From positions 10,362,901 through 10,426,900 of the forward strand of contig NC_087082.1 of assembly GCF_026151205.1 (NCBI RefSeq): a stretch of DNA of 64,000 bases, given 5' to 3'. This DNA comes from Bolinopsis microptera (lineage: Eukaryota > Ctenophora > Tentaculata > Lobata > Bolinopsidae). The position numbers and the translations under genes were made by a program. The notes below the pieces were generated by a model. It was not told the DNA's origin. It worked only from the letters and a program-made list of their open reading frames with translations, and searched no databases. This document shows, in pieces, positions 58,646-64,000 of the stretch. Positions within the stretch are counted from its first letter, which is position 1. Every line of letters starts with the position of its first letter.

Positions 58646-61600
58646 ATGTCTGAGGAAGGTTTTGTTCAACTGGACGATAAGAAAACTGCTGAGGAGGTAA
58701 ACGTCATTCTTAGTTATCATTGGATTAAACATTTCTTATTCTATCTAAGTTTTGTTTTAACGTTTTTTGAGATATTATTATGTTATAATAATTACGTTTC
58801 AGATAAATGCGGAGTTCCAGAAAGTGCAGACTGATTATTACAACAGTCTTATTGTGGAGATGAAGGAAGATTGTGAGACCTACAGAAAAGCGACCGAGTA
58901 AGTACTGAGTCAGCACTAGGAGTAGGAATTAGGAGCCGATCAGATCATTTTTATTTTGTGCCTGATCGGATCTGGAAAACAAAACAGTGCCTGGACCTGC
59001 CTTATTGGCTCTTAAAATGACAGAAATAACCATATAATGACAACGCTTTTATTTCTGTTAGATACGAGAATAACACTTATAATTGGGATCATGTGATAAA
59101 ACATCTCCACTCAGATGCCACGAGTACGCTAAGCTGATGATAGAGCGGCTCCACAAGTTTAAAGAAGGGTTCGAGCAGTTCAAGAAGAACTGTTACGAGT
59201 ACGAGGCGGGAGCAAGTTGTCATAGTGCGGGTCACATGTTGCTACAGGGGATAGACCTGCCTGACGGGACTACTCCTGTACGTACGTGATTTTGTTACAT
59301 TCTTTTTATATTTTCTTTGAGAAAATATTAAATTATTTTTAGATGGTAATCGTATGTGACGGGGGAATTATTTATCGTGATTACCTTCAAATATGTGTAT
59401 ACATCGTATTGATTGTAATTCAGATCGAGATATGATTCCTGTATAAAAGGATGTAAAATATCCTATCTCAGTATTTCTGACCTCCCTTCTCTCACACAGG
59501 TAGAAAAAGACGTGCCTGCAGCCGCGGACATGTTTGCACGTGCGTGTTCCACCACTAACCCGCGCAGCTGCGTTGCTATCGCTAGATTACTACAGTTCGG
59601 GAAATTCGTCGAGAGGGACTACAAAAAGGTACTTTTTATTGATTCAAAAAAAGTCAGGTATCAAAATAAATTAGTATGATTTAATTAGTAACAAAGCAAT
59701 TGTTTTAAAGATGATATGATAACATTTCAACATATTATTATTATCATTCTGGATCATAAAAAGCGAGTAGTACAGTTTTATAAGGGTAGCAATCTCGGCT
59801 TTCCAGTTTCCGGAATAGAACAGAAAACAAACTTCACATTTTATTATCGATAAGTAAAATTTTATGTCAAGTATCATAAAAAAAGTTTCCATAATTAATA
59901 GAGAAAGTGTTATCATTACATTCATTAGAAGCCAGATGGGACAACTGACAGCGTTACCAGTTCAAATAGCACTCCCATGTTCAAGCCAAGAGTGTCCCTC
60001 CTCTCAGAGTTACAGAACAGCTATCAAATAAGATATGATAAGTAAGCTGGAGACCACAGTCCCCCTGGTTGTTCTCCCTAAAAGCACACACTCTGGCAGC
60101 CCCTCACTCCACACCGAGTTAGCATTGCAAGTCAGAACCTCCCACCCCACCAGCTCAAACCCTGGCTCACACTTAAACGTAATCTCACTCCCCACCGTAA
60201 AGCTAGCTCCCTGAGGGTTAGGACTAGCTGTGGCTGACCCAAACTTCACAGTAGTCCTCACGTCCTGACAGCCTTTGTAGCACTTAAGAAGAGTACTCGG
60301 ATCAGGAACCCACTTAGCCACCCCTCCGCTGGAGACACAGCTGACCTGAGAAGCACCGGACGGGTTGGCAGCAGTTGTGTAGCCTGTCCTGCAGTTGACA
60401 GTACTGATAAAGTTAGCATTAGGCAGGACGGGAGGTGAGTAGTCCTCAGAGGAAACAGAAGCTGGGTTGTAGTGAACCACCAGCGTGTTATCTGTTATGG
60501 GAGCACATCCTGGCACACAGTAAACTGCCCTGTAGGAGGTAGCTGTAGCTGTTTGGCCCTCTGTTTGTACCCAGATATTAGGCACGAAATACTGGTCATT
60601 ACACTCCACTATAATGGTCCCCTCGGTGTTAATCCTGGTAACGTTTACCCCTATTATCTCCCTTATACCGTTAGTAAAAGTGTACCCCTCTTGAACGCAT
60701 GTTACCGTGAACTTGCTCCCGCTGTTAAAAGTTGCTGTGATCGCAAAGTTAGGATATGTCACGTCTATCTGGTTTGGGTAGATACCAGCGGGGTTGTTGG
60801 CAGGAACTGGCACCTTGCTGGTTTGAAGCGCACATTTAGAGGCGGTGGTGATGTGGAGGAGTGTTGCTAGGAGGAGGAGAGGGAAGAGAGGGAGGAAGGT
60901 CATGTCAGTGAGTATTATTCTGGGTTATCGAGTGCCAAAGAGGGTTCAAGAGTCGCACTGTATAGCTACATGACAGTAGAACTAATGAAAGGTCGCAGTC
61001 AAACAAGAGTTAGACAAACAGTGGCCCAGGTGTGTACTTTGTAGAGTGTAAGTTGTAAGCCACTTCCTTGACAGGTCTCCCCCTAAATCTGTACTCTGAA
61101 CTGTTGAGTGAACTGGTCTACACTCTACAATACAGACGTTAAGATCCCTCCAAACATTTCCCCGCATCAAATAGTGCTTGACTCTTGAGCCAGACTGACT
61201 GTACTTAGAAAACTTCGTTCATGTAATTTTTCTGACAGTAACTACTAACTAGTCTTTATTTAAAAAAATAGCAGATGTCTTGTAATCTGAGCATGATATA
61301 ATACAATAATACCTTGGCTGTTGAGTGCTACCTGCGATAATTCCCGACGATTTAGCGGAGGAAACGCGGGGCTCGAAACGAAGCCAAGGTATTATTTGTT
61401 ATCATTTTTTCCGGTTATGATTGGAAGATGTACGTAATGTGATACGTGCGCATGATACAATATAGTTTGCAATATATATAGTGCGTCACTGTTATTTGTT
61501 TTGAAACTTCCCGCCAGCCAGTCTTAGGTGACTCGCTGTCTGTCCTCACAATACTCTGGCAACCCTTGCAGAAAATTATCGGTTACCAGTGTCCACGACT

Positions 61601-61752
61601 TTTCGAGAAAATAATTCCCGGAAAATATTATAATCATCAAGTTGTTATTATCTCCTAACATGAACCATTTCAGGCGTTCGAGTACCTTACTATTGGCTGC
61701 AACAAACACAATACGGAGAGTTGTTTTTCTAAAGCTAACTGTTATCTACAAG
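58646..61752 (+). CDS. COA7: COA7-like Sel1-repeat protein (3' end off window)
   Basis: COA7 is a Cys-rich Sel1-repeat protein of the mitochondrial intermembrane space needed for cytochrome oxidase assembly. Exons: 58646-58696, 58803-58897, 59115-59277, 59500-59628, 61674-61752, giving 172 aa so far (human about 231). The start MSEEGFVQLDDKK is helical and charged. ATECHEYAKLMIERLHKFKE, QFKKNCYEYEAGASCHSAGH, AADMFARACSTTNPRSCVAI and LTIGCNKHNTESCFSKANCY show the paired-Cys Sel1 pattern. No later exon is found before 64000, so the last one or two repeats lie beyond. Another Cys-rich Sel1 protein is possible. Introns 4 and 5 contain other genes. Confidence 0.75.
60010..60903 (-). CDS. CCP/sushi-domain surface protein, possibly GPI-anchored
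   Basis: A single exon of 297 aa. It starts with a clear signal peptide (MTFLPLFPLLLLATLLHITT) and ends with a hydrophobic tail (VVSSLLIISYLIAVL) without basic residues after it, which suggests a GPI signal. The last ectodomain (about residues 212-270) is a good CCP/sushi module: CQDVRTT, GSEITFKCEPGFELVGWEVL, TCNANSVWSEGLPEC. A diverged CCP-like domain lies before it (CAPITDNT, STVNCRTGYT, VSCVSSGGVAKWV), and the N-terminal part is Cys-poor. Adhesion or complement-like recognition is usual for the fold, but the role here is unknown. It lies opposite to COA7 in its fourth intron. Confidence 0.85.
   Translation of the reverse strand: MTFLPLFPLLLLATLLHITTASKCALQTSKVPVPANNPAGIYPNQIDVTYPNFAITATFNSGSKFTVTCVQEGYTFTNGIREIIGVNVTRINTEGTIIVECNDQYFVPNIWVQTEGQTATATSYRAVYCVPGCAPITDNTLVVHYNPASVSSEDYSPPVLPNANFISTVNCRTGYTTAANPSGASQVSCVSSGGVAKWVPDPSTLLKCYKGCQDVRTTVKFGSATASPNPQGASFTVGSEITFKCEPGFELVGWEVLTCNANSVWSEGLPECVLLGRTTRGTVVSSLLIISYLIAVL
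61308..61395. repeat. Inverted repeat, 14-bp arms
   Basis: ataccttggct at about 61310 pairs with agccaaggtat at about 61383, the arms extended by AT-rich bases, enclosing a 60-bp loop. It may be a small fold-back element in COA7 intron 4. Confidence 0.6.
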
Positions 61753-62789
61753 GTCAGTGCAATCCTCTGCTTACTTTAATCTCTACTCTAACTAGGTGTT
61801 CACTTTCAGGGTCAACCAACAATATTTTGGTACTTGCAAGAAGTTGCAAAATTGAGGGTTTATCGCCTTTCACCATTTACCAAACCCAAAATTTCTCCGA
61901 GAAATCCTTTAAAGCCTAAAATCGGATCACAGAAAAATGTGACAAAGACAATGGTAATTTAGAAGTCCTCTGTTGTGTGCCCTATTTAAAAGATCTGTTC
62001 TGAAAATTAAATCGCATTTTTTTTTCTTTGTAACCTCCGGTAGGGTAGATTCATGATTTTTTAACTCTGGTTACAAAATTTATTATGCTATCCAAAACTA
62101 ATTTAATACCCTGAATCAGATCATCTTAGTCCAGATTTGCGGTATAATAGCAGTAATTTCTCAACAATATCTGACTAATAACATCAAATTCACCGAATAT
62201 ATGTGGTCTTTGTAAAAAAAGTGTCGTAAAATTTGCACTTCTATTATCCCTGTCCTTATTTGGAACAGCTTTTTAACAACCTTTGCTATTCGGGATAAAT
62301 TACAGAGAATTAAATCACTTGTTCAAGTGATTGAACAAGTTTACCACATAAAATGTGACTTTTTTGAAAAATAATGTCTGTATGACACTGTATTCTTACT
62401 CTTCGATGGTAAAAATACATCCCAAAGAGTTAATCAGTACTGCATGACGGATAACTATCTAAAATCTTTAAAAGATTTAAAAGTATAAAGCTTTGATCAT
62501 CTTTCACGCTCACGTTAGATGCTAACATTGGATCTTTGTAAAACAACGAGGACCTATTTCACCCATATATTTTTCTTAAAGCCATTGTATTAGAAATAAT
62601 AGGAAATAAAGTCACGAGAATCCAAAAGTCACTGTAGCTACTATAAGTAAGATTCTCACAGTGCATTATCTTCGTCAGAGATAATTTGATACAAAAGAGC
62701 AAGTTTCCAAGTATTTTTCCGCAGTTCATTTCGGAATTGTATAGTTAGTTCGTTCCCTCCAAATCCTCGTAAAATTACCCTGCAGAACA
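61753..62789. other. Intron/intergenic sequence, no gene recognised
   Basis: Sequence between the last visible COA7 exon and the seven-TM gene. I find no splice-consistent Sel1 exon, no repeat structure and no RNA gene. Confidence 0.5.
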
Positions 62790-63896
62790 ATGATCTGGAC
62801 TAATAATATGACTACCGCTAACTCGCCTCCCAGCACCTCTCCAGTTTTTGACGGTCATGACTTGGGCTTTCAATATATATCCCCAATCAATATCACTATA
62901 GCTCTTTATATTATTATCCAGAACTCCGTGATCATATTATATGATTACCACAAGGACTGGAGAAGGATTTCTTGCCTATTCTTCATTCTGATTGGTGCTG
63001 TGGACATCGGAAGTGCGTGTTTCGAGATAGGACGAGGCTCAATATCACTACTGTGCTTGAAGGACCCTTCTATGAGGATGCATCCTTGGACATTTCTGGT
63101 CTGCCAAACCTTTGGTGTACTCTGCTACGTTACTTCTACGTTTTGTGTTCTTGTGCTAACGGTTGTGAAGACTATCAACATAATGCGTCCATTTTACAGG
63201 CAGAATAACCGACTTTTGAAAATAGTCCTCTTTATTTACCCGTCCATTCTCCTGGTCCTGTGCATTATTGATGTTTGGGAGTGGAATGATCTCATAACTA
63301 GTGTTAATGATATCCCAAAATGTGGTGTTTTTGGGGGTCCATGGAGCAGTATGATTGCAATAGAAACAATTGGACCAGGCATAACACGTCTTGTAATAGA
63401 TTTGATGATGCGTTATTTTGCATTGTCTGATGGCGCAGCAAATCACATGATGATTATCATGGACATAGTTATAGCTTTAGTTCAGTTTGGTCTGCCTTGC
63501 TTGATCGTGCTTGTATGCATGGTGCTCCAGATGATCTATATAAAGAAAGCCTTTGGAGGTCACGAAAACCCACAGCTGAACACTGCAAACCAAGTTAACT
63601 TAACAGTGTTTCTAATCTCACTACTGTACTTGAGTAGCGTCTCTTTGTACTGTATGATGACATTCCCCTTGGTGACGTATATGTCCCCCGTATTGCCAGT
63701 ACCCATCTGTGTATTGTTAGAATTGACACTTCCTCTAATGAACGCAGCACTGTTCCCAACCATCCTGATCCTGCGTAAACCGGAAATGAGAGCACGGTAC
63801 AGAAACTACATAGCAAAAGTTCTCCTTCTACCACTCACTATCTATGGAAAAGTTCGTCATCTGGCTCAAAGAAGACGAGGATATACAGAGATCTGA
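62790..63896 (+). CDS. Seven-TM receptor-like protein
   Basis: A single exon of 368 aa with a short N-terminus bearing N-glycosylation sites (NMTT, INIT). About seven hydrophobic helices can be seen, beginning INITIALYIIIQNSVIILYD. The TM3 end reads VLTVVKTINIMRPFY with no DRY; the TM7 region is PLMNAALFPTILILRKPEM, with no NPxxY. Extracellular loop Cys residues (SLLCLKD, PKCGVFGG) could pair. The basic tail is RHLAQRRRGYTEI. It looks like a diverged GPCR of lineage-specific type. A partial second copy follows at 63903. It lies downstream of, or in an intron of, COA7 on the same strand. Confidence 0.75.
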   Translation: MIWTNNMTTANSPPSTSPVFDGHDLGFQYISPINITIALYIIIQNSVIILYDYHKDWRRISCLFFILIGAVDIGSACFEIGRGSISLLCLKDPSMRMHPWTFLVCQTFGVLCYVTSTFCVLVLTVVKTINIMRPFYRQNNRLLKIVLFIYPSILLVLCIIDVWEWNDLITSVNDIPKCGVFGGPWSSMIAIETIGPGITRLVIDLMMRYFALSDGAANHMMIIMDIVIALVQFGLPCLIVLVCMVLQMIYIKKAFGGHENPQLNTANQVNLTVFLISLLYLSSVSLYCMMTFPLVTYMSPVLPVPICVLLELTLPLMNAALFPTILILRKPEMRARYRNYIAKVLLLPLTIYGKVRHLAQRRRGYTEI

Positions 63897-63902
63897 TCAG
63901 AA

Positions 63903-64000
63903 GTATCTACATACTCGGGAAAGTTTGTTATCTGGCTCAAAGAAGACAAGGGTATTCTGGTTCTGGAATGATCTCCTAACTAGTATTAATGATAGCCCAA
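63903..64000 (+). pseudogene. Partial tandem copy of the seven-TM gene
   Basis: 63917-63956 repeats the gene's 3' coding end (tctggctcaaagaagac). It is joined directly to a piece matching about 63275-63318 (tggaatgatctc, taactagt, ttaatgat; WNDLLTSIND against WNDLITSVND). The order differs from the intact gene, so this is a rearranged copy running off the window. Confidence 0.65.

Noticed and set aside
59062-59114. Extra COA7 exon starting at 59062
   Set aside because: Using this earlier acceptor leads to a stop soon after; the acceptor before 59115 keeps the Sel1 reading frame.

Overview
This looks like one stretch of a nuclear animal genome from an AT-rich, repeat-laden invertebrate. The evidence is GT-AG introns, conserved metazoan genes (proteasome maturation factor, DNAJC21, mitochondrial ribosomal protein L53, ATP synthase subunit c, a COA7-like factor, WRAP73, an SLC22 transporter), lineage-specific seven-transmembrane receptors, small PAN/Apple secreted proteins and many LINE fragments. 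The mix recalls cnidarians or another early-branching marine animal, but I cannot name the species.

Left third (1-14 kb): satellite-like and fold-back repeats fill 1-2.3 kb. From 13794 leftward runs a WRAP73-type WD-repeat gene on the minus strand; eight exons are read and the 3' end lies off the window. Its 5.8-kb third intron holds a complete single-exon class A GPCR on the opposite strand. Its first intron holds a striking 2.3-kb structure: about 1.9 kb of almost pure purine (GGA-rich) sequence bracketed by about 200-bp inverted repeats.

Middle (15-34 kb): an SLC22-type MFS transporter (8 exons, 506 aa, minus strand, 34192 to 15192) is split by a 16.2-kb intron. That intron contains a 33-bp minisatellite, a Ty3/gypsy-type LTR element whose two LTRs appear identical, a broken PAN/Apple-domain gene, a truncated APE-type LINE and a 2184-bp terminal-inverted-repeat DNA element.

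Repeat graveyard (34-44.4 kb): a stack of nested insertions whose order can be read from target-site duplications. An RLE-like LINE sits in an APE-type LINE (16-bp duplication). Inside it sits a third LINE whose open frame joins an AlkB-like oxygenase domain, an SGNH hydrolase domain and the tail of a reverse-transcriptase ORF. A second copy of the 2.2-kb DNA element is itself hit by RLE-like LINE copies, one of which carries a mariner-like MITE.

Right third (44.7-64 kb): five compact housekeeping genes lie head to tail on the plus strand: POMP, DNAJC21, MRPL53, ATP synthase c subunit and a COA7-like Sel1-repeat protein that runs off the window. Opposite-strand or same-strand receptor-type genes sit inside their introns: a GPCR in DNAJC21 intron 7, a CCP/sushi-domain surface protein in COA7 intron 4 and a seven-TM receptor in COA7 intron 5. 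Four of the housekeeping genes encode mitochondrial, proteasome or ribosome-assembly functions, while the nested genes are all secreted or membrane receptors. All splice sites and exon sums were worked out by hand and keep frame across every junction given.
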